DNA of 51,911 nucleotides from JARRNJ01 sp037385045 (lineage in GTDB: Bacteria; Pseudomonadota; Gammaproteobacteria; JASBUN01): positions 1 to 51,911 of the forward strand of contig JARRNJ010000036.1 of NCBI GenBank assembly GCA_037385045.1. The letters run 5' to 3'. Positions 16,968 through 25,612 of this stretch are shown here, piece after piece; positions within the stretch are counted from its first letter, which is position 1, and each line of letters opens with the position of its first letter. The notes below the pieces were generated by a model. That model was not told the DNA's origin and made no database searches. It was given only the letters and a program-made list of their open reading frames with translations. Both the position numbers and the translations under genes were made by a program.

Positions 16968-18746
16968 TCAGGGCTCCCCGACCGGCTTGCGCAGCCGGAT
17001 GCCGAGCTCGGCCAGCTGCTGGTCGGTAACCGGCGACGGCGCCTGGGTGAGCAGGCAACTGGCGGTCTGGGTCTTGGGAAACGCCATCACCTCGCGGATG
17101 GACGAGGCTCCGGTCATCAACATGACCAGCCGGTCGAGGCCGAAAGCGATGCCGCCATGGGGCGGACAGCCGTAGTTCAAGGCGTCGAGCAGAAACCCGA
17201 ACTTGTCGCGGGCCTCGTAGTCGTCGATGCCCAGCTGCTGAAACACCTGCTGTTGCACCTCCTTGCGGAAGATGCGCATCGAACCGCCGCCAATCTCGGT
17301 GCCGTTCAACACCATGTCGTAGGCGCGGGAATGACAGGCAGCGGGGTCGCTGTGCAACAGCTCAAGGTGTTCCTCCTTGGGCGACGTGAACGGATGGTGC
17401 AGCGACACCCAGCGGTCTTCCTTGTCATCCCACTCGAACATGGGAAAATCCACTACCCACAATGGGCGCCAGCCGCGCTCGGCCAGATCGCGGTCGTGGC
17501 CGAGCTTGACCCGCAGCGCACCCAGGGCCTCGTTGACGATCCGGGCCTTGTCGGCGCCGAAGAAGATCAGATCGCCGTCCTCGGCACCGGTGCGCGCCAT
17601 GATGACCTCGACCACCTCGTCGGGCAGGAATTTGAGGATCGGCGACTGCAGGCCCTCGCGCCCTTTGGCGCGGTCATTGACCTTGATGTAGGCCAGGCCC
17701 TTGGCGCCGTAGATTCCTACGTAGTTGGTGTAATCGTCGATTTCCTTGCGGCTGAGCTCGCCGCCGCGGGGCAGCCGCAATGCCGCCACCCGGCCCTGTG
17801 GGTCCCGGGCGGGCCCGGCGAACACTTTGAAATCGACTTCGCCCATGACGTCGCCCAGGTCGACCAACTCCAACGGGATGCGCAAATCCGGTTTGTCGGA
17901 GCCGTAACGCTGCATGGCCTCCTGGTAGGTCAGTCGCGGGAACGGGTCGGGCAGCGCCACCTCCAGGGTCTTGGCGAACACCTCCCGCATCATGGCCTCC
18001 ATCAGGTCCATGATCTGGTTTTCGCTCAGGAACGAAGTCTCGATATCCAGCTGCGTGAACTCCGGCTGCCGGTCGGCACGCAGGTCCTCGTCCCGGAAAC
18101 AGCGCACGATCTGGTAGTAGCGGTCCAGCCCACCCATCATCAGCAGCTGCTTGAACAACTGCGGCGACTGCGGCAGCGCGAAGAACGAGCCGCCATGGGT
18201 GCGGCTCGGCACCAGGTAGTCGCGCGCGCCTTCCGGCGTGGCACGGGTGAGCATGGGGGTTTCCACATCGAGAAAGCCGTTGCGGTCCAGGAACTCGCGC
18301 AGACTGCGGGTGATCCGGGAACGCAGCCGCAGGCGCTGGAACATCTCCGGTCGGCGCAGGTCGACATAACGGTAGCGCAGCCGATGCTCCTCGGAAACGT
18401 CCTCATCGTCGAGCTGGAACGGGGGCGTCTGGCTGCGGTTGAGGATCTCCAGCTCAGTGCCCAGCACCTCGACGGCACCGGTGGGCAGATCCGGGTTCTC
18501 GGTGCCTTCCGGCCGCCGCCGGACCCGGCCCTTGACCCGCAGCACGTACTCGTTGCGCGCCCGCTCGGCGGTCATGAACGTTTCCGGCGTGTCAGGATCG
18601 AACACCACCTGCAGGATGCCCTCACGGTCGCGCAGGTCGACGAAAATCACGCCGCCGTGATCACGCCGCCGATGCACCCAGCCGCACAGCGCCACCTCGT
18701 GATCCAGGTGGGCCTCGTTCAATTCACCGCAGTAGTGGGTTCGCAT
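16968..18746 (-). CDS. aspS: Aspartyl-tRNA synthetase
   Basis: Class II synthetase. Parts in order: N-terminal OB-fold anticodon-binding domain (MRTHYCGELN, VALCGWVHRRRDHGGVIFVDLRDREG); catalytic core with motif 2 (RCFRDEDLRADRQPEFTQ) and flipping loop (PQSPQLFKQLLM); the bacterial GAD insertion (about 290-420); motif 3 (GGIAFGLDRLVMLM). 592 residues, full length. Divergent from nothing; it heads the minus-strand block. Confidence 0.97.
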   Translation of the reverse strand: MRTHYCGELNEAHLDHEVALCGWVHRRRDHGGVIFVDLRDREGILQVVFDPDTPETFMTAERARNEYVLRVKGRVRRRPEGTENPDLPTGAVEVLGTELEILNRSQTPPFQLDDEDVSEEHRLRYRYVDLRRPEMFQRLRLRSRITRSLREFLDRNGFLDVETPMLTRATPEGARDYLVPSRTHGGSFFALPQSPQLFKQLLMMGGLDRYYQIVRCFRDEDLRADRQPEFTQLDIETSFLSENQIMDLMEAMMREVFAKTLEVALPDPFPRLTYQEAMQRYGSDKPDLRIPLELVDLGDVMGEVDFKVFAGPARDPQGRVAALRLPRGGELSRKEIDDYTNYVGIYGAKGLAYIKVNDRAKGREGLQSPILKFLPDEVVEVIMARTGAEDGDLIFFGADKARIVNEALGALRVKLGHDRDLAERGWRPLWVVDFPMFEWDDKEDRWVSLHHPFTSPKEEHLELLHSDPAACHSRAYDMVLNGTEIGGGSMRIFRKEVQQQVFQQLGIDDYEARDKFGFLLDALNYGCPPHGGIAFGLDRLVMLMTGASSIREVMAFPKTQTASCLLTQAPSPVTDQQLAELGIRLRKPVGEP

Positions 18747-18837
18747 TGGGGTTTCCAGGCTGTGTCAGCGGCTCGGGCCGGGTGAAGTCCGAGCCGATTT
18801 CGATCCACGGACCGGCAGGCCCGCAAAAGCGGAAATG

Positions 18838-19482
18838 TTACGAACTCACGCGCGTTTGCGCAACATCAGCCGGGAGCTTTTCGGTCCCGGGCACCACCAC
18901 GCCCATGGAAATGATCATCTTCAGGCCGGCGTCCACGCTCATGTCCAATTCCACCACGTCTTCCCGCGGCACTATGAGGAAGAACCCGGAGGTGGGATTG
19001 GGGGTCGTGGGCACGTAGACGTTGATCACCTCGCGGCCGACTTTCTCCTGGGCTTCGCCCACGTCGGTGCCGGTCTGGAACGCCAGGGTCCACAGGCCGC
19101 GGCGTGGATATTCCACCAACAGCACTTTGCGAAAGGACTGGCCGGATGGGGAGAACAGGGTCTCGGTCAACTGCTTCACCGCCGAATAGACCGAGCGCAC
19201 CAGGGGAATACGGGCCAGCAGCGACTCCCAGGCGGCCACTAGGCGCCGGCCGAAGATGTTGGCGGCAATGACTCCGGTAAAGAAAATGATCAGGATCGAA
19301 ATCAGGACGCCGATCCCGGGAATCGGCACATGGAGCAGCGCCTCCGGATGGTAGGCCGGCGGCACCAGAACCATCACCTTGTCACTGAGGTCTACGAACA
19401 GCTTGACCACCAACACGGTAACGCCCAGAGGAAGCCATACCAGGATCCCGGCGATCAGGTAGCGTCTCAGAGCGGCGAGCAT
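18838..19482 (-). CDS. DUF502 family membrane protein
   Basis: Two membrane segments, about residues 8-28 (YLIAGILVWLPLGVTVLVVKL) and about 55-75 (GIGVLISILIIFFTGVIAA), precede a soluble domain with IPLVRSVYSAVKQLTETL and TTPNPTSGFFLIVPREDV, both characteristic of DUF502. Function unknown. In many Proteobacteria the family sits next to aspS and a small FmdB zinc-ribbon gene, as it does here. 214 residues, complete. Confidence 0.93.
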   Translation of the reverse strand: MLAALRRYLIAGILVWLPLGVTVLVVKLFVDLSDKVMVLVPPAYHPEALLHVPIPGIGVLISILIIFFTGVIAANIFGRRLVAAWESLLARIPLVRSVYSAVKQLTETLFSPSGQSFRKVLLVEYPRRGLWTLAFQTGTDVGEAQEKVGREVINVYVPTTPNPTSGFFLIVPREDVVELDMSVDAGLKMIISMGVVVPGTEKLPADVAQTRVSS

Positions 19483-19503
19483 GGGTGGGAGCCGCGGTCC
19501 GCG

Positions 19504-19773
19504 TCAATCGCTGCAAGCGCTGCAGGTACCCGAACCACAACCGGGACTGGTGTCCGATTTGGAGCCGGATTCGGCGACGTTCTTCTTTTTGCCGCCCTTG
19601 AAGTCGGTTTCGTACCAACCGCCGCCCTTGAGCCGGAAGCCGGCGGCGGAGATCAGCTTCTGGAGCGCCGGCTTTCCGCACGCGGGACAGTCTTTCAGCG
19701 GCAGGTCACTGATTTTCTGGATTTTTTCCAGCTCGTGCCCGCATTCGGAGCACCGATATTCATAGATCGGCAT
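19504..19773 (-). CDS. FmdB family zinc-ribbon protein
   Basis: Small putative regulator. ATG at 19773 gives MPIYEYRCSECGHELE with the first CxxC, then CPACGKPALQKLISAAGF with the second. The C-terminus has a Lys-rich stretch and ends CGSGTCSACSD, adding Cys residues often seen in this family. 89 residues. 21 bp upstream of the DUF502 gene, so likely co-transcribed. Confidence 0.92.
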   Translation of the reverse strand: MPIYEYRCSECGHELEKIQKISDLPLKDCPACGKPALQKLISAAGFRLKGGGWYETDFKGGKKKNVAESGSKSDTSPGCGSGTCSACSD

Positions 19774-19916
19774 GGACGCTATCCTCAGTTGAAACACTCA
19801 CAGCTGCAATTCATATGGGGGCTTGCGGCATCCGTTTCAAGACGCCACCCACCCGGCAGATTTTTAAAGTATACAGGTACTTGTGAAACGCAACCACGCG
19901 TTTTTTGTCGGGGACC

Positions 19917-20195
19917 TCAAACCAGCGGCCGCTGGGCCGTATCGTCGGCCTCCGGTTCCTGCTCCTCCACGGCCTTGGCATCTTCCACGGCCCGCAACAG
20001 CTCGGCGTGCAGGTGCGCCTCCTGGCCGTAGCGCAGGAATGCGTCGGCCGCATGCAGCACCCGCTGCAGATAACTGAGCCGGTAGTTCAGGTTCAGCAGC
20101 GACTTGCCCACATGGTGAGGATCCTCCCCACTTTCGCGCATGCGTCCCGCCTCGGCCAGCGCCTCTTGCAGTTCCCTTCCGGTCGGTTTTCCCAT
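19917..20195 (-). CDS. Conserved small protein of unknown function
   Basis: 92 residues starting MGKPTGRELQEALAEAGRMR. It is predicted all-helical and highly charged, with ESGEDPHHVGKSLLNLNYR and YLQRVLHAADAFLRYGQE; no Cys, signal or membrane segment. The ATG at 20195 has GAGGTG upstream. I believe related proteins exist in other Gammaproteobacteria but cannot name a family. It lies 143 bp upstream of fmdB on the same strand and could be the first gene of that small group. Confidence 0.7.
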   Translation of the reverse strand: MGKPTGRELQEALAEAGRMRESGEDPHHVGKSLLNLNYRLSYLQRVLHAADAFLRYGQEAHLHAELLRAVEDAKAVEEQEPEADDTAQRPLV

Positions 20196-20630
20196 ATCGG
20201 CACCTCGATGTCCGCAGCTCAATCGGCATTGCGGCCGGAACCACAAATGCAACGGCTCTTGCGTAATGCAGACCACAGAGAAAGAGCCAAGATAACAGCA
20301 TCTTGCCCGCCCTTTGCCCGGCGACGCCCCGGTCCCGGTCCGTCCACCGGAGATCTCGCCTCCAGAGTCTGTCGGAACGACAGCGCGCGGGTTCAGTATA
20401 CCCGAAGCCACACGCCCGGGGCCGGGATGCGGTGCACGGTTTTTTCCCGGGCCGGTTTTTGCGAAAATGCCGGTATTCGCTTCATTTAGCTCACTCCGAA
20501 CCCGACCCGTCGGCATGGCCCCGGCCTTTCCCGCAAAGAGGCGGCATATGGCAATGCGCGCAATCCTTACCGTTTCGCCCATGAACGACCGGCCCGTGAC
20601 GGACGGGCGCCGGCGCGCGCTGAGCCTGTC
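20196..20630. other. 435-bp divergent gap upstream of the ABC exporter
   Basis: Sits between the minus-strand 92-residue gene and the plus-strand ABC exporter and should hold both promoters. No strong sigma-70 promoter or hairpin terminator was recognised. Short open frames here have no family signature. Confidence 0.5.
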
Positions 20631-22478
20631 ATGAGCGCGTCCTACCGCAACCACACCGACCTGCCCAGCGGCGCCCGTGCCGACATCAAGACGTTGCGCA
20701 GCCTGGCGCCGTACCTGTGGGAATACCGCGGCCGCGTGGTGGGTGCATTGCTGGCGCTGATCCTGGCCAAGGGCGCCACCGTCGCTGTGCCGGTGGCGCT
20801 GAAGCACATCGTCGATGGGCTGGACGGCTCGAAGCATCAGCACATCGTCCTGCCCATCGTCTTCCTGTTGGCCTACGGCCTGCTGCGGCTGGCGGGCTCC
20901 CTGTTCGGCGAAATCCGCGACTCGGTGTTTGCGCGGGTCCGGCACGGGGCCATGCGCAGCATGTCCTATAAGGTGGTCGAGCACCTGCACCGCCTGTCCC
21001 TGCGCTTTCACCTGGAACGCAAGACCGGCGGCATCACCCGGGACCTGGACCGCGGCACCCGCAGCGTCAGCTCGCTGCTCAACTACATGGTCTTCAGCAT
21101 TCTGCCGACACTGGTCGAAGTCGGGCTCATCGCCATCGTGCTGTTGACCAAGTACAGCGTCTGGTTCGCCGTGATCACCTTCGCCACGGTCGCCGTCTAC
21201 ATCGCCTTCACCATGACCATCACGGAATGGCGGATGAAATACCGCGTCACCATGAACCGCACCGATTCCCAGGCCAACAGCCAGGCGGTGGACAGCCTGC
21301 TCAACTACGAAACGGTGAAATACTTCGGCAACGAGGCGTTCGAGCTGCGGCGCTACAACGGCACCCTGCGCGAGTGGGAGGATGCAGCGGTCAAGAGCCA
21401 GACCTCGCTGTCGGCCTTGAACGTCGGCCAGGGCGGGATCATCGCCGTGGGCGTTACCCTGATCATGATCCTGGCGGCCCAGGGTGTGGTTGCCGGCACC
21501 ATGTCGCTGGGCGACCTGGTGCTGGTCAACGCGTTCATGATCCAGATGTTCATCCCGCTGAATTTTCTCGGCGTCGTCTACAGCCAGCTCAAACACGCCC
21601 TGTCCGATATGGACCGCATGTTCAAGCTGCTGGAGGAGATCCCGGAAATCGAGGACAAACCCGGCGCACCGGCGCTGGTGGTGGGCGACGGCGCGGTCCG
21701 GTTCGAAAACGTGAACTTCAGCTATGATGCGGCCCGGCCCATCCTGCACCGGGTCAGCTTCGCCATCGGCGCCGGACAGAAGGTCGCCGTGGTGGGAGCC
21801 AGCGGCGCCGGCAAGTCGACACTGGCGCGCCTGCTGTTCCGTTTCTACGACGTCGGCGACGGGCGCATCCTGATCAACGGCCAGGACATACGCGACGTCA
21901 GCCAGCGCAGCCTGCGCGCGGCCATCGGCATCGTGCCCCAGGACACCGTGCTGTTCAACGATACGATCTACTACAACATCGTCTACGCCCGACCCGGCGC
22001 TTCCCGCGACGAGGTAATCCACGCCGCTCAACTGGCCAACATCCACGACTTCATCGAGATGCTGCCCGACGGCTATGACACGGTGGTTGGCGAGCGCGGT
22101 CTCAAGCTATCCGGCGGAGAGAAACAACGTGTGGCCATTGCGCGGGCGGTGCTGAAGAACCCCCGCATCCTGATCTTCGACGAGGCCACCTCGTCGCTGG
22201 ACTCACGTTCGGAACAGGCGATTCTGGAGGCGTTGACCCAGGTAGCCGCCGATCACACGACGCTGGTCATCGCCCACCGGCTCTCGACCATCGTCGACGC
22301 GGACCAGATTCTGGTGATGGAGAACGGGCGCATCGTCGAACGCGGCGACCACCGGGCACTACTGGCAGGCGACGGCATCTACGCCCATATGTGGGAACTG
22401 CAGCAGGAGGAACGACGGCGGCAGGAACAAGCGGCTGCCGGGCAGTTGCGCATCGCCGCGCCGCTGCCGGGCCGGTGA
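20631..22478 (+). CDS. Atm1/ABCB7-type ABC exporter (half-transporter, TMD-NBD)
   Basis: Inner-membrane homodimeric exporter related to Atm1/ABCB7, a family that handles glutathione-linked or metal-related compounds. Residues about 30-310 are the six-helix membrane domain, including the subfamily hallmark TMNRTDSQANSQAVDSLLNY followed by ETVKYFGNE. The ATPase domain has Walker A GASGAGKST (389-397), Q-loop IVPQDTVLFNDT, signature LSGGEKQRVAIAR, Walker B ILIFDEATSSLD and the H-loop IAHRLST. ATG at 20631, 615 residues, complete. It stands alone between a divergent unknown gene and a convergent pilB. Substrate cannot be read from sequence. Confidence 0.94.
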   Translation: MSASYRNHTDLPSGARADIKTLRSLAPYLWEYRGRVVGALLALILAKGATVAVPVALKHIVDGLDGSKHQHIVLPIVFLLAYGLLRLAGSLFGEIRDSVFARVRHGAMRSMSYKVVEHLHRLSLRFHLERKTGGITRDLDRGTRSVSSLLNYMVFSILPTLVEVGLIAIVLLTKYSVWFAVITFATVAVYIAFTMTITEWRMKYRVTMNRTDSQANSQAVDSLLNYETVKYFGNEAFELRRYNGTLREWEDAAVKSQTSLSALNVGQGGIIAVGVTLIMILAAQGVVAGTMSLGDLVLVNAFMIQMFIPLNFLGVVYSQLKHALSDMDRMFKLLEEIPEIEDKPGAPALVVGDGAVRFENVNFSYDAARPILHRVSFAIGAGQKVAVVGASGAGKSTLARLLFRFYDVGDGRILINGQDIRDVSQRSLRAAIGIVPQDTVLFNDTIYYNIVYARPGASRDEVIHAAQLANIHDFIEMLPDGYDTVVGERGLKLSGGEKQRVAIARAVLKNPRILIFDEATSSLDSRSEQAILEALTQVAADHTTLVIAHRLSTIVDADQILVMENGRIVERGDHRALLAGDGIYAHMWELQQEERRRQEQAAAGQLRIAAPLPGR

Positions 22479-22499
22479 GCCGCCGCAGGAATGAATCTC

Positions 22500-22880
22500 G
22501 CGCCAAGCCGCAAAGACCGCCGAGCAATGGGAAGACCGCGGGAACTGCCGTAGCCCGGATGCAGCGGAGCGAAATCCGGGGCCGGGGGCGAGGCTGCCGT
22601 AGCCCGGATACAGCGAAGCGGAATCCGGGTTCGCGGGCGGGCATTTGAGTCAGAGGTGCTCGGCGTATTGCCGCGGGCGGCAGCTGACATAACCCGCCGC
22701 TGCTCGGATCACAGTCATTCCCTTGGCGTTCTTGGCGCCTTTGCGCGAGATAGGGGTGGTCGCAGCTGGATGAGCCAACGCGAAGTCCTAGTAAACGCAA
22801 AGTGACCCCGGATTCCGCTTCGCTTCATCCGGGCTACGGGCTTTCGGATTTTCTCGGCGTTCTTTGCGTCTTTGCGCGCG
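22500..22880. repeat. Nested inverted-repeat structure between the ABC exporter and pilB
   Basis: Outer arms: GCGCCAAGCCGCAAAGACC (22500-22524 with CGCCGAG) and, inverted, CTCGGCGTTCTTTGCGTCTT (22853-22880). Inner arms: GTAGCCCGGATGCAGCGG (22550-22581) and inverted CCCCGGATTCCGCTTCGCTT (22806-22837). A third inner copy in the left orientation is at 22599-22630. The inner unit is itself palindromic with the core GCGAAGCG. A further outer-type word (CTTGGCGTTCTTGGCGCC) lies at 22715-22735. The gap of 417 bp holds no gene. Confidence 0.85.
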
Positions 22881-22895
22881 CTACGAGGGCTCCCG

Positions 22896-24638
22896 CTACT
22901 CCAACCGAACCGCGTAGGCTTCCTCAATGGAGGTCTTGCCTTGCCGGGCCAGATCGACGGCGCTCTTGGTCAGCGTGACCATTCCCTCCTTGACCGCTTT
23001 CTGCTTGATCGACAGCGCGTCCTTGCCCGCGGTGATCAGCTCGCGCAAGGCCGGGGTCACCGGAAGCAGTTCGCAAACCGCAACGCGGCCGTGATACCCG
23101 GTGAAATTACACGCTGCGCAGCCCTTCCCCCGATAGAAGACCTCGTCCTTGCCCAGACCGAGTTCCTCCCGCACATGGGGATGAATGTCTTCCTCCTCCC
23201 TGCAATGGGCGCAGTTCAGGCGTATAAGGCGCTGGGCCATGGTACCCAGCAGCGTGGCGCTCAGAAGATACGGTTCGATGCCCATGTCGATGAGCCGGGT
23301 AATGGCGCTTGCGGCATCATTGGTATGCAGCGTGCTCAGCACCAGGTGGCCGGTAAGCGCCGCCTTGTTGGCGATGCGGGCCGTCTCCAGGTCGCGGATC
23401 TCGCCGATCATGATCACATCCGGGTCATGGCGCAGGATATGCCGCAATGCTTCGGCGAAGGTGTAACCGCGCACCACCGAAACCTGGATCTGCTCCACGC
23501 CGATCATGTTGTACTCCACCGGATCCTCGACGGTGATGATGTGGGGGTTGCGGTTCTTGATCTCATTCAACACCGCATACAACGTCGTCGACTTGCCCGA
23601 TCCCGTGGGGCCGGTGACCAGGAAGATGCCGAACGAACGGCCGATCAATTCACGCAGAGTCTCCAGCTCGCGTTCGTGGAACCCGACCTGGTCCAAAGGC
23701 TTCAGCCCCGCCTCCTTATCCAGCACCCGGATCACCACGCTTTCACCGGTGACCGTCGGTATTACCGACACGCGCAGGTCGATATCGTTGTCGCCGCGCT
23801 TGAGGCGCGCATGGCCGTCCTGGGGGAGATAATGCTCGGCGATGTCCATCTGGCCCGTGATCTTGATCCGGCTCACCAGCGGCGGCAGCAGTGATCGGTG
23901 CAGGCTGCGTACCAGCTGCAGCTTGCCGTCGACCCGGTAGTAGACATTGACCCGATCCTTTTCCGGCCGGATATTGATGTCCGATGCGCCACGCACCACC
24001 GCCTGCAGCAAAATCGCATTGAGCAGCCGTACGATCGGCTTCTGCATCGCCTGGCGTTCCACCGCCGCGGTTTTGGTGGACGGCTCGGCGGCAACCACGG
24101 GATTGAGCTGCAACTCTTCAAGGCTTTCCGCCTCATCCTTCTCGCTGAAGTGCCGGCCCAGCAGGTGGCTGATCTCGCGCGCCGGCGCAATCACCGCCTC
24201 GACGTTGCGGTTGACGTGAAAACGAACCACGTCCCGCGCCTCCCAATCCAGCGGATTGTCCATGGCGATGACCAAACGACCCTCCACCAGCGCCAGGGGC
24301 AGGACGTTGTATTGTTGCGCCACTTCGGGCGGCACCATGATCAGAACGTCGGGATCGATCTTGAAGTTGCGAAGGTCGACCAGCGGAATGCCGAACTTGC
24401 GCCCGAGCGCCTGGCCCACCTCGTCGTGGGCAACCGCCCCCATCTCTTCGAGGATCTGGCCGATGTGCTTGTTGGGCTCGGCCTGCTGGCGTTCGAGCGC
24501 GGAGGCGACCTGATTGTGGGTGACGGTGCCGGATTCCACCAGAATGTCGCCGAGATGCATCTCCGGTACGGGCTTGAGTTCACGCAGTGCGCGCCGCAGC
24601 TCTTCGTAATTACTCACAATGCCGAGTTCGGACATCAC
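22896..24638 (-). CDS. PilB/GspE-family secretion/pilus assembly ATPase
   Basis: Hexameric ATPase that powers type IV pilus or type II secretion assembly. Residues about 25-165 form one or two MshEN-type N-terminal domains (HLGDILVESGTVTHNQVASA, HIGQILEEMGAVAHDEVGQA). The ATPase core has Walker A GPTGSGKST (343-351), Asp box and Walker B (DVIMIGEIRDLETA), His box (HLVLSTLHTNDAASAI) and the four-Cys zinc site (CAHC ... CAAC). 580 residues. No pilC or pilD neighbour is visible and the pilin genes are 21 kb away. Start could be either of two adjacent Met codons. Either PilB or a paralogous GspE-like role is possible. Confidence 0.9.
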   Translation of the reverse strand: MMSELGIVSNYEELRRALRELKPVPEMHLGDILVESGTVTHNQVASALERQQAEPNKHIGQILEEMGAVAHDEVGQALGRKFGIPLVDLRNFKIDPDVLIMVPPEVAQQYNVLPLALVEGRLVIAMDNPLDWEARDVVRFHVNRNVEAVIAPAREISHLLGRHFSEKDEAESLEELQLNPVVAAEPSTKTAAVERQAMQKPIVRLLNAILLQAVVRGASDINIRPEKDRVNVYYRVDGKLQLVRSLHRSLLPPLVSRIKITGQMDIAEHYLPQDGHARLKRGDNDIDLRVSVIPTVTGESVVIRVLDKEAGLKPLDQVGFHERELETLRELIGRSFGIFLVTGPTGSGKSTTLYAVLNEIKNRNPHIITVEDPVEYNMIGVEQIQVSVVRGYTFAEALRHILRHDPDVIMIGEIRDLETARIANKAALTGHLVLSTLHTNDAASAITRLIDMGIEPYLLSATLLGTMAQRLIRLNCAHCREEEDIHPHVREELGLGKDEVFYRGKGCAACNFTGYHGRVAVCELLPVTPALRELITAGKDALSIKQKAVKEGMVTLTKSAVDLARQGKTSIEEAYAVRLE

Positions 24639-24820
24639 GACCAGCCGTGGGAAAGAAATGAATGTCGTGCCTTGATGCTAGCCAATGACATTCCGATTGG
24701 CCACAGGGGCCAAGGTTGGAGCGAGAAAACCGAGCCCGCAATACCCGGCTCGGATCGACGACCACGCCGGGGCGCCCCTCCCGGCAGGCGGCGCCAATCC
24801 GAGGCGCGACGGCGCTGCAC

Positions 24821-25090
24821 TCAGAAGCGCCGCGGCCGCCGCGGCATCCGCTCCCGAGCCTCGTTTACGCGCAAGGTACGACCATCCATCTCAGTGCCAT
24901 TGATCGCGTCAATTGCCGCCGCGGCGTGATCGGATTCCATTTCCACGAATCCGAATCCGCGCGGTCTGCCCGTATCCCGGTCGCTGACCAGCTTCACGGA
25001 TTGAACGGTACCGTGCTGTTCGAACAGCGCGCGCACCTCATCCTCGTTCGCCGTAAACGGCAAATTACCGACATAAATCGATTTGATCAT
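24821..25090 (-). CDS. RRM-type RNA-binding protein
   Basis: Single RNA-recognition motif with RNP2 IYVGNL at residues 4-9 and RNP1 RGFGFVEM at about 44-51, followed by a short Arg-rich tail (RMPRRPRRF). The ATG at 25090 matches the usual MxxIYVGNL start; longer starts exist at 25099 and 25138. 89 residues. Such small bacterial RRM proteins are often cold-inducible RNA-binding proteins. Monocistronic as far as seen. Confidence 0.93.
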   Translation of the reverse strand: MIKSIYVGNLPFTANEDEVRALFEQHGTVQSVKLVSDRDTGRPRGFGFVEMESDHAAAAIDAINGTEMDGRTLRVNEARERMPRRPRRF

Positions 25091-25224
25091 GGCAGCCATG
25101 CTCCAACGGTAGGCGCGACGCAGTGCTGCGCGAAACACAACACGCGCACGGGCGCCGATTGCAGTCGTGCCCGGGTAATCATACTCGCCGAATCCGATAA
25201 ATCAATTGGCGCCCCGCCGCACAC

Positions 25225-25449
25225 TCACCCGATCGCAGGGCCCAGTTGGAACTCGACCGGAGTAAATCCATGGTCGTCCAAAACTGACGCGATGTCGTCC
25301 CAATTGCAATCGGGGTCCTGTTCCTGAACACTGGCGATCAATGCCGTCGCGTGGCGCAGCGCGTCGCGCTCGCCGACGTCATCGGGTATCCGGACCAGCC
25401 GGATCTGGTCGAAATCACGGGCGGGAAGAATCATCAGGCGCAAATCCAT
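25225..25449 (-). CDS. Small hypothetical protein
   Basis: About 74 residues from ATG 25449 (MDLRLMILPARDFDQIRLVR ...), ending FTPVEFQLGPAIG. Alternative starts at 25461 and 25527. It is acidic, with no membrane segment, and has a plausible alpha/beta pattern. I do not recognise a family. It is read divergently from the phosphorylase gene that starts 164 bp away. Support is coding-like composition and position only. Confidence 0.55.
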   Translation of the reverse strand: MDLRLMILPARDFDQIRLVRIPDDVGERDALRHATALIASVQEQDPDCNWDDIASVLDDHGFTPVEFQLGPAIG

Positions 25450-25612
25450 AGGTCCATCCATTCCAAATGCATGACCGGCGGCGCCCCAGGGCGGGGTCCA
25501 ATCTGCATGATAGCCCCGCCGGCGCATAAATCAACGGCTCGGGCAGCCGGCGCTTTGCCCGGTGTGCGAGCCGTACTACAATCGTTGGTCAGACCAGTAA
25601 CAGCTATCCGAC

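Noticed and set aside
19917..22046. 709-codon minus-strand frame spanning the ABC exporter and ending in the 92-residue protein
   Set aside because: Only the last 92 codons have a proper start and protein-like character; the rest is antisense to a clear ABC exporter.
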